Source: Bacteroidales bacterium UBA1756 (GTDB lineage: Bacteria > Bacteroidota > Bacteroidia > Bacteroidales > WCHB1-69). Taken from it: DNA of 64,000 nucleotides. Where the stretch lies: the NCBI GenBank assembly GCA_002314795.1, contig DCHI01000031.1:1-64000 (forward strand), written 5' to 3'. The translations under genes and the position numbers were made by a program. This document shows positions 7,900 through 17,777 of the stretch, one piece after another (the stretch's first letter is position 1; each line of letters starts with the position of its first letter). Under the pieces are notes generated by a model. That model was not told the origin of the DNA and did not search any database. It saw nothing but the letters and a program-made list of their open reading frames with translations.

Positions 7900-9033
7900 A
7901 TGCTTGCATTAAGGAAGTTAACTTTGTTAGGACTGCTCTGTTTCGCTTTTTTTTCTCCCATTTTTTTGTCAGCACAGGACAGCACCTCCCATCGCTTTAC
8001 CCATCTCGCCATTGAAGTTCGTGCTGATGCGGACTTTTTTTATGACTACGGACGTCAGTATTTGCCTAATGTTGTAGATAATGGCACTTTTTATGATACC
8101 ACTCGTTACGGGCTTCACGGTCGCTATTTCAACATCCGCCTTGGTGGCGAGTTCGGCAAGGGTTTTTCCTACTTTTTCCATCAACGTGTCATCGCCAATC
8201 CCGGCACCTCGTCTCTTTTTGACAATACCGACTTTCTCTATTTGCAATATACGCTCAGGGACCGGTGGGCTTTTCGTGTAGGCAAGGAAGCGCTGTCCAT
8301 CGGCGGTTTTGAGTATGATGCGGCTCCGATTGATGTCTATTTCCGGTCATACTTTTGGGATAATATCTACTGCTTCCAACTTGCCGGTTCCGCTATGTAT
8401 CTGGATAAGAGTGGCCATAATAAGTTGACTCTGCAGATTTCAAATTCTCCCTACGTCTATTATACGGGAACCGGAAAGGAGTGGGGACAGGGACTTCTGG
8501 GCTATAGTTTGATGTGGAACGGTAATTTTACGCATTTTCAGTCTCTTTATTCAATTAACTTTTTTGAAAGAGAAAGAGGCAAGTTCGTCAATTACATCTC
8601 TTTAGGTAATAGATTGAAATTCAATTGGTGGAGCTGGTACATCGATTATCAGAATCGTTCCTTCGGTTTGGACAAGCACTTTTTTGATAATTTCTTTGTC
8701 ATTTCGCGTATGGATTTCAGAGTTCATTCCTTCAATATTTTCTTGAAAGGTGGCTATGAACAGAATATGGCGGATGCGGCCACGGTTCTCAATCCGGAAA
8801 TTCAGGTGAAAGACCCTTTGATGGAACCGGGACAGCGTCGGGTCTTTTACGGCATCGGAATGGAATTTCGTCCGGCCCGTTGTCCGTCCGTCCGCATTCA
8901 CGCCAATGTCAGTCACGTAAACTATATTCCAAAGTATAAATATGAAAGTACGAATGGTGGCTCCTTCAATGTGAACCTGGGAGTCACGTGGAAAATTGAT
9001 TTCCTTCGTTATTTCCCAAAATTAAGTAAGTAA
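7900..9033 (+). CDS. Porin-like outer-membrane beta-barrel protein
   Basis: 377 residues with a signal peptide (about 1-25, ending FLSAQ). The mature part is a series of amphipathic aromatic strands (FNIRLGGEF, WAFRVGKEALSIGG, WYIDYQNRSF) ending in a strand-like WKIDFLRYF, typical of a 14-18 strand barrel. The pattern resembles phosphate-selective porin O/P-type proteins of Bacteroidetes, but I cannot fix the substrate. It has its own promoter; the following membrane protein starts 8 nt after its stop, so they are likely co-transcribed. Confidence 0.7.
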   Translation: MLALRKLTLLGLLCFAFFSPIFLSAQDSTSHRFTHLAIEVRADADFFYDYGRQYLPNVVDNGTFYDTTRYGLHGRYFNIRLGGEFGKGFSYFFHQRVIANPGTSSLFDNTDFLYLQYTLRDRWAFRVGKEALSIGGFEYDAAPIDVYFRSYFWDNIYCFQLAGSAMYLDKSGHNKLTLQISNSPYVYYTGTGKEWGQGLLGYSLMWNGNFTHFQSLYSINFFERERGKFVNYISLGNRLKFNWWSWYIDYQNRSFGLDKHFFDNFFVISRMDFRVHSFNIFLKGGYEQNMADAATVLNPEIQVKDPLMEPGQRRVFYGIGMEFRPARCPSVRIHANVSHVNYIPKYKYESTNGGSFNVNLGVTWKIDFLRYFPKLSK

Positions 9034-9041
9034 TTATTATT

Positions 9042-10235
9042 ATGTTTTCCAAAAAGTATCGGACATTTGCACGTCTATTTTCCCACAAAACCTACGTACG
9101 CATTCTTAAGAACAGAAAACCTTGGGAGACAGTCATCTTCCTCGTCGTTTTTTTAGGTTTTTTCGGCGGATTGTCAGCTGTGATGACACTCCCGCAAATG
9201 CTGAATACGTTTATGCAGACGGCCTATCATTTGTTGATGGAGACTGTCTTGTACATTATGGCCATCACCGTGATGACCGGCGCCATCAGCAAACTTTTTG
9301 TGGAATTTGGTGTTGTCCGTTGGATGGAATTGGCTCTTCGGCCTTTGATGAAACCTTTGTACAACCTGCCGGGCATCGCCTCTTTGGGTGCTGTAATGAC
9401 TTTCCTGAGTGACAATCCCGCCATCATCACCCTTTCCAAGGAAAAGAGTTTCCGCCAGTATTTCAAACAGTACCAGCTGGTCTCGCTGACGAATTTCGGA
9501 ACGGCTTTTGGTATGGGATTGGTGGTGATTGCTTTTATGGTTGGAAAAGGTTACGGCACCGGTGCTGCAGTGGGTTTGATTGGTGCTATTATCGGAAGCA
9601 TTATCTCCACCCGTTTGATGCAACGTTTTACACTGAAATCTTATCCGGAATTGGATACAGAACTTGCTGATATTAAAAATGTTGACGATAATAACGAACG
9701 CGTTGATCAGCCCAAAACGAGTACGTTTATGCGTGTTTTGAATGCTATTCTGGATGGCGGAAAGACGGGCGTGGATATCGGTGTCGCTATCATTCCGGGC
9801 GTTTTAGTTATCTCAACCATCGTAATGATGCTCACGTTTGGTCCCGCCAACGGAACTTCCTACACGGGAGTCGCGTACGAAGGTGTGCCGGTAATTCCTT
9901 GGTTGGCCGATAAGGTTGACTTCATTTTCAAATGGCTTTTCGGTTTTGAACATCCCGAATTAATCTCTTTCCCGATCACCGCGCTGGGTGCTGTCGGTGC
10001 CGCTTTGGGACTTGTCCCGACGTTCGACGCCGCAGGTCTGCTTGATAACAACGCCATCGCTGTCTTCACGGCAATGGGTATGTGCTGGAGCGGCTATTTG
10101 AGCACGCACACGGCTATGTTGGATTCAATGGGCTACCGCAAACTTATTACGAAAGCGATTGGCGCTCATACTATTGGTGGACTCTTTGCCGGAATATCGG
10201 CGCACTGGATTTTTGTGCTCATCTCATTGATTTAG
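9042..10235 (+). CDS. Multi-pass membrane protein, Gate / nucleoside-recognition-like
   Basis: 397 residues with about eight to ten hydrophobic segments (for example VIFLVVFLGFFGGLSAV, VLYIMAITVMTGAI, IPGVLVISTIVMMLTFG). The Gly-rich GAVMTFLSDNPAIITL segment and the C-terminal GMCWSGYLSTHTAMLDSMG resemble the Gate (nucleoside recognition) family of inner-membrane proteins. Substrate unknown. The upstream neighbour is a porin-like outer-membrane protein, so the pair could form an outer plus inner membrane route for one solute; that is inference. Confidence 0.55.
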   Translation: MFSKKYRTFARLFSHKTYVRILKNRKPWETVIFLVVFLGFFGGLSAVMTLPQMLNTFMQTAYHLLMETVLYIMAITVMTGAISKLFVEFGVVRWMELALRPLMKPLYNLPGIASLGAVMTFLSDNPAIITLSKEKSFRQYFKQYQLVSLTNFGTAFGMGLVVIAFMVGKGYGTGAAVGLIGAIIGSIISTRLMQRFTLKSYPELDTELADIKNVDDNNERVDQPKTSTFMRVLNAILDGGKTGVDIGVAIIPGVLVISTIVMMLTFGPANGTSYTGVAYEGVPVIPWLADKVDFIFKWLFGFEHPELISFPITALGAVGAALGLVPTFDAAGLLDNNAIAVFTAMGMCWSGYLSTHTAMLDSMGYRKLITKAIGAHTIGGLFAGISAHWIFVLISLI

Positions 10236-10285
10236 TTTTTCCTTTTTTAAACTCAAAAAAGAAAAAATGTCAAAGCCGCGTTTTT

Positions 10286-12868
10286 ATGCATAAATCGATG
10301 ATAAATTTAAGAAAATGTTTTCACCGTCTTAGCATTTTCGCTTTGGCGGTTTTGTTATTTGGCTTAACATTCAATCTTTCAGCGCAAAAGCCGAAATCCG
10401 CTCCGATGGATTTGAATTCTATGACAACGAGTACGACCGGTGTCATTGCGGGTAATCTCGTGGATGAAAACGGCAAGCCGTTGGCGTACGCTTCCTTGTA
10501 CGTTTTGAAGGAAAAAGATTCAACCACCGTATCTTACGGCCTTACGGACGATGCCGGAAATTTTGTCATTGCGAACATCCCCTTCGGACATTCCTTCCTG
10601 AAGATTGACTATATGGGTTATAGTACTTTTTATTCGTCCGTTTTTGTTCTGAGTTTGAACAATCCGGTTTATAAAATGCAGCAAATCAAGTTAGACCAGA
10701 AAGCGACGATGTTGGGGACAGTGGAAATCAAGGCCGAACGCGAGATGTTGCAAAGCAATCTTGACAAGAAGGTTTTTAATGTCAGTGCCAGCATCAATGC
10801 CGAAGGCGAAACCGCCTTGGAAGTGCTGGAGGATATTCCGTCCGTCAGTGTCGACTTGGACGGGAATGTCACGTTGCGAGGTAGCGAAAACGTGACGATT
10901 TTGGTCGATGGCCGTCCGACGAACTTGACGTTAGACCAGATTCCGGCCAACCAGATTGAGAGTATCGAAGTCGTCACCAACCCGTCGGCTCGTTTGGAAC
11001 CCGATGGAATGGCCGGCATTTTGAATGTCGTTCTGAAGAAAAAGCGTGAAAGTGGCTTCAACGGTATGGTAAGCGCTCGCGGCGGAATGGGTTTCTTTCG
11101 GAACAAGCCCGTCCTTGGAAACTACGGTGGAAATGTCAGTTTGAATTATAACTACGGTAAAATCAACGTGTTCCTTAATTACGATTTGCGCGGTTACAAT
11201 CACGTAAACGGTGGAACAACCTCCCGCGACTCCTGGTTCGGAAATGACACGATGCGTCTTTTTCAAGACAATACGGGACTTTTTTCCGGAATTAATCACA
11301 GCGTCCGCACAGGCCTCGACTGGTTCATCAATAAAAAGAACACGCTCAGTTTCACCCTTTCATATAATTATAATAAAAATGAAGGAGGAAGCAATCTCCA
11401 AGTTACCGACGACAGTATTCGGAACGGCGAGGCGATTCCTTACCAACGTTATCAGCAGATTTCTTCGGATCAGAGGAAACGACATAATTTTGATGCCAGC
11501 ATCAATTATAAGAAAACGTTTGAAACCAAGGGAATGGAGCTGACATCCGACCTCTATTTCAACCGGAATCTTGCAGCGGCCTTTGATACTACTACCCAGG
11601 ATTACGACTACCCGGTTTATCAATACGATATTTTCCAAAAGACCACCACGGATGACAATAACTTGACGGCTACAGGCCAAGTGGACTTCGTGACTCCCGT
11701 TGGAAAAAGCGGACGTATTGAGACTGGTTACAAGATTTCTTACCGTTCCATTGGCGAAGATTACCGCTATTTCGAAGGAAGCGAAATAGTGCCTTTTGCA
11801 CAGGACTTGTCGCAAAGCAACCATTTCGTCTATTCGGAAATGATCAACGCCCTCTATTTCATTTACTCCAACTCGTTTTGGGACAAGCTGAAACTTCAGG
11901 TCGGCTTGCGTGGTGAAATGGCAAATACGACATCCGATTTGAAGTCGGCGGGTGAAGTTCATAAAAAAGATTATTACAACCTGTTTCCGACGGCACACCT
12001 TCGTTACGACATTACGAAGGAACACTCCTTGCAACTCAGTTACTCGCGTCGTGTGAGCCGTCCCTCCATTTGGCAGTTGAATCCGTTTGTTAATGTTTCT
12101 GATAAGCAGAACTATCGTTGCGGAAATCCCGACCTGATGCCGGAATTTGTCAATTCCGTGGAACTCGGTTACTTGATGACTATCAAGAAATCGTCCCTGA
12201 ATTTCACCGCATTCTACCGTCACCGCGATGACATCATCAGCCGCTACACCGAAATTCTGCAGGATACGTTGGACGGGGAACCTCATACCTACACGTTGAC
12301 CACTTATCGTAACTTGAAAAAGGGACAGAATTTTGGTCTGGAGATGGTTTACGGACAACAGTTGTGGAAATTCTGGAAGATATCTTTGAGTGGCAGCGTC
12401 TATCGTGAAATTATTGATAGTGAGGAACATCTGGACGATTACCTCGCTCGCGACTGGACGTGGAATGTGCGTTTGAACCAGACTTTCACTCTTCCGAAAG
12501 ATTGGGTTCTCCAGTTGAACTGTCGTTATCGGGCACCGAGTCTGACAACCGGAAGTATGGGCTGGGGCTCCGGCGGCGTGGGACAGGGAAAACGTTCCGG
12601 TAATTATTCCATCGATTTCGGTCTGAAAAAATCATTCCTCAAAAAATCTTTGGTGGTTGCTCTGAATGTCAGAAATCTCATCAGTTCCTACAAAACGAAG
12701 ATTATTACTTATAATTATGGCCAAAATTCTGGCTATGATGCTGTAAGTATCAGAGAAAGAACACGTTTTAATATCTCTCTATCAGTTAGTTATAAAATAA
12801 ATAATTATAAAATAAGAAAAGAGAAGATGCCAACCGATGACGGTGGTGGTTATATGGATGAAGATTAG
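10286..12868 (+). CDS. TonB-dependent receptor-type outer-membrane protein
   Basis: 860 residues if it starts at the ATG at 10286 (a second ATG at 10298 is equally possible). The reading frame is open back to 10082, but that part overlaps the previous gene and lacks a signal sequence. After the signal peptide (ends NLSAQ) comes a carboxypeptidase-regulatory-like domain (VIAGNLVDENGKPLAYASLYVL), then a plug domain (LEDIPSVSVDLDGNVTLRG, NVTILVDGRP, IESIEVVTNPSARLEPDGMAGILNV), then a long beta-barrel. It ends in an Asp-rich hydrophilic tail, typical of the OMP_b-brl_3 group found across Bacteroidetes. Ligand unknown. Confidence 0.85.
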   Translation: MHKSMINLRKCFHRLSIFALAVLLFGLTFNLSAQKPKSAPMDLNSMTTSTTGVIAGNLVDENGKPLAYASLYVLKEKDSTTVSYGLTDDAGNFVIANIPFGHSFLKIDYMGYSTFYSSVFVLSLNNPVYKMQQIKLDQKATMLGTVEIKAEREMLQSNLDKKVFNVSASINAEGETALEVLEDIPSVSVDLDGNVTLRGSENVTILVDGRPTNLTLDQIPANQIESIEVVTNPSARLEPDGMAGILNVVLKKKRESGFNGMVSARGGMGFFRNKPVLGNYGGNVSLNYNYGKINVFLNYDLRGYNHVNGGTTSRDSWFGNDTMRLFQDNTGLFSGINHSVRTGLDWFINKKNTLSFTLSYNYNKNEGGSNLQVTDDSIRNGEAIPYQRYQQISSDQRKRHNFDASINYKKTFETKGMELTSDLYFNRNLAAAFDTTTQDYDYPVYQYDIFQKTTTDDNNLTATGQVDFVTPVGKSGRIETGYKISYRSIGEDYRYFEGSEIVPFAQDLSQSNHFVYSEMINALYFIYSNSFWDKLKLQVGLRGEMANTTSDLKSAGEVHKKDYYNLFPTAHLRYDITKEHSLQLSYSRRVSRPSIWQLNPFVNVSDKQNYRCGNPDLMPEFVNSVELGYLMTIKKSSLNFTAFYRHRDDIISRYTEILQDTLDGEPHTYTLTTYRNLKKGQNFGLEMVYGQQLWKFWKISLSGSVYREIIDSEEHLDDYLARDWTWNVRLNQTFTLPKDWVLQLNCRYRAPSLTTGSMGWGSGGVGQGKRSGNYSIDFGLKKSFLKKSLVVALNVRNLISSYKTKIITYNYGQNSGYDAVSIRERTRFNISLSVSYKINNYKIRKEKMPTDDGGGYMDED

Positions 12869-12907
12869 TGGTTAACGCATCCTGTCTTTCTTTAAAAAAT
12901 GTAGAAA

Positions 12908-14035
12908 ATGTCTGTTGAAATTCAAGAAGTTGTAAGCAAAAAGCAATTACGTCAGTTTGTAGAATTCCCGAATCGGTTATACCGAGATAACCCGTATTAT
13001 GTGCCGCAGTTAGTTTCTGCCGACTTGGACTCCTTGACTCCGGGAAAGAATCACGCTTTCGATTTTTGTGAAGGAAAGTATTGGCTCGCCAGCCGCGATG
13101 GAAAAATCGTCGGACGTATTGCTGGTATTATCAATCACGAATACAACAAGCAAATGGGTAAGATATACATCCGTTTCGGTTGGTTGGATTTTGTTGATGA
13201 TGAGGAAGTTGTAAATCAATTGATTCACACGATGGAGACGTGGGCAAAGTCAAAGAATGCAGATTTCATCTGCGGGCCTGTCGGTTTTTTAGAGTTTGAT
13301 ATTGCCGGCGTTTTGGTGGAGGGCTACGACCAAATCCCGACGGCATACGGTAAATACAATGCTCCTTATTACGCGGGACATTTAGAACGCCTCGGGTATG
13401 CGAAGGAGGTTGACTGGGTGGAATATCAAGTGAAAATCCCAGATACCATTCCGGCTGCCGTTCACCGCGTCGCACAGGTGACCGCTGAACGCCACGGATT
13501 GACACTTCTCCAGTTTGATAACAAAAAGGCACTGTTAGCATACGCAGACAAACTTTTTGCTTTGATGAATCGTCAATATGCTTGCATTCACGGATTTACA
13601 CAACTCACGCCGGGACAAGTCGAGGATTTGAAAAATCAGTTTCTCCCGATGTTGAATCTCAAGTTCGTTTCCATTGTCGTGGATTCGAATGATGAGCTTG
13701 TCGGTTTTGCCATTTGCCTTCCGTCCGTATCAAAAGCGTTGCAGAAGGCGCGCGGCCATCTGTTCCCGTTTGGTTTCATCCACATCTTGCGTGCTCTCCG
13801 GAAAAATGATACCATTGATACACTGTTGATCGCAGTAGCGACGGAGTATCAGAACAAGGGCGTAACAGCTATGATGTTTGATCGCTTGTGGCAGCAAATG
13901 CACGACAACGGTTTCACCACCTTGGAAAGCACTCGTCAGTTGGAGAATAATCTTCACGTCCGCAACCTGTGGAATCGCTTTGGTTTCAAGTTGCATAAAC
14001 GGGCACGCAGTTTCATCAAATCGGTTGAGAAATAG
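12908..14035 (+). CDS. GNAT-like conserved protein
   Basis: 375 residues, cytosolic, no signal peptide. The N-terminal FVEFPNRLYRDNPYYVPQL and the C-terminal acetyltransferase-like part (LIAVATEYQNKGVTAMMFDRLWQQ, then TTLESTRQLENNLHVRNLWNRFGF) match a conserved Bacteroidetes family related to GNAT N-acyltransferases. The YQNKGVTAMM stretch corresponds to the acyl-CoA pyrophosphate loop (Q/RxxGxG/A), here in a relaxed form. Substrate unknown. It lies 39 nt after the TonB-type receptor. Confidence 0.7.
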   Translation: MSVEIQEVVSKKQLRQFVEFPNRLYRDNPYYVPQLVSADLDSLTPGKNHAFDFCEGKYWLASRDGKIVGRIAGIINHEYNKQMGKIYIRFGWLDFVDDEEVVNQLIHTMETWAKSKNADFICGPVGFLEFDIAGVLVEGYDQIPTAYGKYNAPYYAGHLERLGYAKEVDWVEYQVKIPDTIPAAVHRVAQVTAERHGLTLLQFDNKKALLAYADKLFALMNRQYACIHGFTQLTPGQVEDLKNQFLPMLNLKFVSIVVDSNDELVGFAICLPSVSKALQKARGHLFPFGFIHILRALRKNDTIDTLLIAVATEYQNKGVTAMMFDRLWQQMHDNGFTTLESTRQLENNLHVRNLWNRFGFKLHKRARSFIKSVEK

Positions 14036-14130
14036 GAAAAGAAGAGTGCCATTTTTATTTGAAAATGTGCGTCATTCCAAACTTATTCGTATTTTTGCCG
14101 CCTTTCTAAAACAACTGACAATTATCTGAA

Positions 14131-14988
14131 ATGAAGATGAAAAAGTTTGTCATCTACTTGTTTGTCTGCACGTTAATGGCAAGTTGCGGAAAACATAAAC
14201 CTACGATTACCATCGTCCCCGATTACGCAAAGAATCATTTGGAACGCGAACATATTTACGGTAAAGTGAAAACGATTACCGACAAAATGTATTACGTTTT
14301 TAATAAGAGTGTGGATTCGTTGACGGAGGATCGCTTGTGCGCTGTTACGGTTTATCACTATGGTTCAGATGGTTGGCTGAACGAAGTCCTCAAGTTGAGT
14401 GCGAATGGAGACACGATGTCACAACGGAAGATTTACTATGACGACCACGCTAAGATGATTCGCGACGAGTTGTACGACAGCACGGGCGTCCGCATCGAGT
14501 ATTCTTTGTATGAAAACGATAAGAACGGTTTTCGTGTCAAAGAGGAAAAATATTCCCGGGACTCACTTGTAAGAACACTCCTTTACCAAAACGATGCTTT
14601 CGGAAATCTGGTTTCGATGACGATGCAGACGGAACTGTTCAAAATGACACGAAAGTATAGCAACAACGAGGTGGGCTTGGCCGTTCGTGTGGATGAGTTT
14701 GATCCTGATGGAAAGTTATTTAAATATGTCACGATGGAATATGACAACTATGGAGACATCGTCAACCGTAACGTTTATCGTGATGATGGGCAGCTTTGTG
14801 AATACACGCATACCCAATATGCGGACAATGGTTGTCTCTTGAAAACCGTTTATGAGGACAAGTTGGCTCGGATGAGCGAGGTTCGTGAATATTCCAATCA
14901 CGATGAACAGAAAAACTGGACTAAGAACGTACGAAAAGTTGATAGCAAACCTCTTTTCGTCATTGATAGAAAAATCATATACTATTAA
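14131..14988 (+). CDS. Lipoprotein with YD-type repeats
   Basis: 285 residues (284-283 if one of the next Met codons is used; ATG 14137 is also good). A lipobox LMASC places the lipidated Cys at residue 19. The body repeats short units of the form Y-(x)-DGxL or YDNYGD (YHYGSDGWLNEVLKLS, DEFDPDGKLFKYVTMEYDNYGDIVNR), reminiscent of RHS/YD or MORN-type beta repeats. No enzyme motif is seen. A possible -7 element TATTTTTG lies at 14090-14097 upstream without a well-spaced -33 box. Confidence 0.75.
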   Translation: MKMKKFVIYLFVCTLMASCGKHKPTITIVPDYAKNHLEREHIYGKVKTITDKMYYVFNKSVDSLTEDRLCAVTVYHYGSDGWLNEVLKLSANGDTMSQRKIYYDDHAKMIRDELYDSTGVRIEYSLYENDKNGFRVKEEKYSRDSLVRTLLYQNDAFGNLVSMTMQTELFKMTRKYSNNEVGLAVRVDEFDPDGKLFKYVTMEYDNYGDIVNRNVYRDDGQLCEYTHTQYADNGCLLKTVYEDKLARMSEVREYSNHDEQKNWTKNVRKVDSKPLFVIDRKIIYY

Positions 14989-15006
14989 CCAAACCAATTA
15001 AGAAAA

Positions 15007-15432
15007 ATGGATTTAAGCAAAGTATTGTCAATTACTGGAAAAGGTGGACTTTTCCTATTAGTATCAAAAGGTAACAATTGTTTTATCGTTGAGTCATTGA
15101 CGGACAAAAAGCGTTTCCCCGCTTTCTCGCACGACGGCGTGGCCAACTTGGAAAATATCTCTATATTTACTGAAGAAGAGGATGTTACGTTGCAGTCAGT
15201 ATTTCAATCTATGTACAAGAAAGAAAATGGTGGCAAGTGTACGGTCAGTATGAACGACAACAATGCTTTGAAAGCATATTTTGCTTCCGTTCTCCCGAAT
15301 TATGACCGCGAACGTGTCTATGTTTCCAATATCAAGAAAGTTATCAGTTGGTATAACATCCTCGTTGACCATAAGTTGGTTGATCTCGAGGAAGCGCCTA
15401 AGGCAGAAGAAACTGCCGAAAAAGCAGAATAA
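15007..15432 (+). CDS. DUF5606 family protein
   Basis: 141 residues, cytosolic. The N-terminus MDLSKVLSITGKGGLFLLVS with the following FIVESLTDKKRFPAF is characteristic of the DUF5606 family, which is restricted to Bacteroidetes and has no assigned function. The last 15 residues are an acidic EAPKAEETAEKAE tail. It follows the YD-repeat lipoprotein by 18 nt and is closed by a terminator. Confidence 0.85.
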   Translation: MDLSKVLSITGKGGLFLLVSKGNNCFIVESLTDKKRFPAFSHDGVANLENISIFTEEEDVTLQSVFQSMYKKENGGKCTVSMNDNNALKAYFASVLPNYDRERVYVSNIKKVISWYNILVDHKLVDLEEAPKAEETAEKAE

Positions 15433-15448
15433 TTGATTGTCTCTAACA

Positions 15449-15485
15449 AAAAAGTGCGGAAAATTCATCGTTTTCCGCACTTTTT
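15449..15485 (+). terminator. Intrinsic terminator after the DUF5606 gene
   Basis: Perfect inverted repeat 15449-15463 / 15471-15485 (AAAAAGTGCGGAAAA with its complement, 7-nt loop). It is symmetric, A-rich on one side and T-rich on the other, so it probably also terminates the convergent nuclease gene. Confidence 0.9.
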
Positions 15486-15501
15486 GTTTAAAGTCATTCT
15501 G

Positions 15502-17562
15502 TTAGTAAACGATGACTTTTCGAGTTTCTCTGTTCGTTTTTACGATGTAAAGACCAGGAACGAGCGATTGACTGAAGTTGTTAGTCGGCTTCGTACGTAC
15601 GATTTCTCGTCCCATCGCATCGTAAATCTTTATGAAGACCGCTTCTTCACTTTGGATGATAATCCGTCCGAATGAACTGTATATGAATACTTTGTCTGTC
15701 TGTATACTGCTGTTTTGGATGGATGTGGGAACATCCGCACAGGTGGAACTAATGGAGAAGTCCTTGATTTCCCAAGCCGGATTCTGACTTGTGGCTTGCA
15801 CTTCGTATTTGAATGCTAATGTTATTGACTGACGTCCGACAAACGGGGCCAATGAGATTTCGTTTTCTTGCCAATCCCACGTTGTAGTCGGCATATTGGG
15901 AATGGAAAGTTGCGTCCAAGAGGCGGTCGTTGGATTTCCGTTGTAGTTTTCAGAAACTAACAGTTTGCAATACTGTGGCCAGGTGGTGCTGTTCCCGTAG
16001 CCGAGTGCGTGCGTGAAGCGGACGGTGGCTTCCGACTTGTCACTAAGGTCAAAAGTGGGGGAGACGAGCCAGTCGATGTTGGCGCCCTTGTTGCTCCCGT
16101 TAATGTAGGCACATTCGTAATTGGTGTAGCCGTACCAGTAGGCGTCACCACCCAGGTCAATGGGACGGAAGCAGCCGAAGGATTGGGCAAAACTTTCGTC
16201 AAGATGAATGGGCTGGCAGGTATCACTATGTTCGGAATGGAGCGAGAGTCCGACGAGTATGGGGTCGTGATCGGAATAACGATAGATGGTGGTGTCGCTG
16301 CTGTATTTGTAATAAAGTGAGTAGATTTCGTCCGCATTGAGGTGGTAAGGTTTTGCCCCGGTGATTTGTTCGGCAAGCGTATGGGAGGCAAAGGCGTGGT
16401 CCAAATATTGTGTCTCATTGTCAAAGCAGTAACTGTAGTCGGTCGGGGCGAAACGGGCGAGCTGGTTTTCGTAGCCCGATTCCACCAAGAAACGGAGAGG
16501 CTCTTCCATCGTTCCGCAGTTCATATCGCCGACGATGAGGACGTCTGGGTCACCGAAGTAGTTGTTTTCCAATTCGTTGTTAAGAAACTGAGTCAAGTGT
16601 TCTGCGTTTTCCACTCGTTCACTGTTATAGTAGTGGTTTGCTTCCGTGCCGCCCGCTTTCGACTTAAAGTGGTTCATACACAGCACGAAACGTTCACCCG
16701 TCTCGATTTCTTCAAAACACTGCACTTCCTCTCTTCGGTAATTTCCGTACATATTGAAATAGGTATTTGACGCCGGCGCATACGGATGACCGAGGTGCAA
16801 AACCGGACGGATTTTGTCAGTTCGATAGACGAAACCCACTTTGATGTAACTTTCGTTGGTAACGGCATTGTCATCGTCTGAAACAAATGCGTACGGGTAT
16901 GGGGTGCTTCCGTTCAATCCGTTGACAAGGTATTCCAAAGCAGTCGGTCCCTGTTGAAGTTCCGTAAAAGCGAAAACGTCAGCGTGAATATTGGCTAAAG
17001 CTTTGATTACCTTAATGTTCTGTCTTGTAAATTCTTCATCGCTAAGAGCGCCGTAACTGTTGGAATCGGTATTCGGACAATAGTATTCAAGGTTGGCGGC
17101 GCATACGATGATGCGGGCGTCGCCCAAGTCGGGGGGCGTGGTCGGACGAATGTTGTTGGCTACAACTGGCGTCCCATCAATGCGGATGTTGAAGGAATCG
17201 GTTACTGTTGCGGTAAGTCCGGTAATGGTGGCCCCGAGACGGATGGTGTCAGCGCGAAGAGAGTAGCAACGGGCCGAAAGAACGGCGGTGGCGTGGGCCG
17301 CCACGATACTGTCGTAGGTACTGCTTCCTTCCATCGCTACTTCTTCTGGCGCACGAAGCCGAGCATACGAAAGATAGAGATACCCGCCATATTGGTTCTG
17401 GTAATGGCCGCAAACATAAAGTGTCTGATCAAAAGTCACTTCTTGTCCAATAAAATTGCCGAGGTTTTGTCCGTGAAATACGATGTCGGTTTGCGAGTGT
17501 AGCGGCTGGTAAATGAGTGCTGACAAAAGAATAAAAGTAGCAATCGTCCGAAGGGTTTTCAT
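15502..17562 (-). CDS. Secreted endonuclease/exonuclease/phosphatase-family protein with T9SS sorting domain
   Basis: 686 residues from the ATG at 17562, which is followed by a signal peptide (MKTLRTIATFILLSALIYQ...LHSQ); an in-frame ATG at 17661 would add 33 unhelpful residues. The middle is an EEP nuclease/phosphatase domain (ANLEYYC, AFTELQQG, MNHFKSK, GDMNCGT, YSDHDPI), as in extracellular DNases. A beta-rich region follows, then a type A T9SS C-terminal domain (IYDAMGREIVRT, VPGLYIVKTNRETRKVIVY). Predicted to be exported by T9SS and anchored or released at the cell surface. A minus-strand TACTTTTG at 17582-17589 is the likely -7 element. Confidence 0.88.
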   Translation of the reverse strand: MKTLRTIATFILLSALIYQPLHSQTDIVFHGQNLGNFIGQEVTFDQTLYVCGHYQNQYGGYLYLSYARLRAPEEVAMEGSSTYDSIVAAHATAVLSARCYSLRADTIRLGATITGLTATVTDSFNIRIDGTPVVANNIRPTTPPDLGDARIIVCAANLEYYCPNTDSNSYGALSDEEFTRQNIKVIKALANIHADVFAFTELQQGPTALEYLVNGLNGSTPYPYAFVSDDDNAVTNESYIKVGFVYRTDKIRPVLHLGHPYAPASNTYFNMYGNYRREEVQCFEEIETGERFVLCMNHFKSKAGGTEANHYYNSERVENAEHLTQFLNNELENNYFGDPDVLIVGDMNCGTMEEPLRFLVESGYENQLARFAPTDYSYCFDNETQYLDHAFASHTLAEQITGAKPYHLNADEIYSLYYKYSSDTTIYRYSDHDPILVGLSLHSEHSDTCQPIHLDESFAQSFGCFRPIDLGGDAYWYGYTNYECAYINGSNKGANIDWLVSPTFDLSDKSEATVRFTHALGYGNSTTWPQYCKLLVSENYNGNPTTASWTQLSIPNMPTTTWDWQENEISLAPFVGRQSITLAFKYEVQATSQNPAWEIKDFSISSTCADVPTSIQNSSIQTDKVFIYSSFGRIIIQSEEAVFIKIYDAMGREIVRTKPTNNFSQSLVPGLYIVKTNRETRKVIVY

Positions 17563-17777
17563 ACAATTTTGAATTAGGTTGCAAAAGTAATTATTATTAT
17601 GTTTCGCAGAAACTCTGAAATGATTTTTCCAAAAAGTTATTGCAGAAGTGATTCTCATCACATTTATTCATTCTAATTTATTGAAAATCAAATGTAATAT
17701 TTTTTTGAAAAGACAGGCCTATTTATAAATAAAAATGTATTTTTGCACGCTTTTTTCACATTAAAAGTCAAAGAAAT

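Noticed and set aside
7632..8012. Minus-strand open frame with a run of Lys-Phe-Ile repeats
   Set aside because: The repeat peptide is only the translation of the 9-nt tandem repeat, and the frame overlaps the porin-like gene start in antisense without any signal of its own.
10082..10285. N-terminal extension of the TonB-type receptor frame
   Set aside because: It overlaps the end of the Gate-type membrane protein gene and would place the signal peptide 75 residues inside the protein.
11360..12430. 356-residue antisense frame inside the TonB-type receptor gene
   Set aside because: Long antisense frames recur opposite many genes here because of codon bias; the sense strand encodes a clear barrel protein and the antisense product looks like no family.
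13266..13541. Antisense frame inside the GNAT-like gene
   Set aside because: No start context and low-complexity composition; a shadow of the sense gene.
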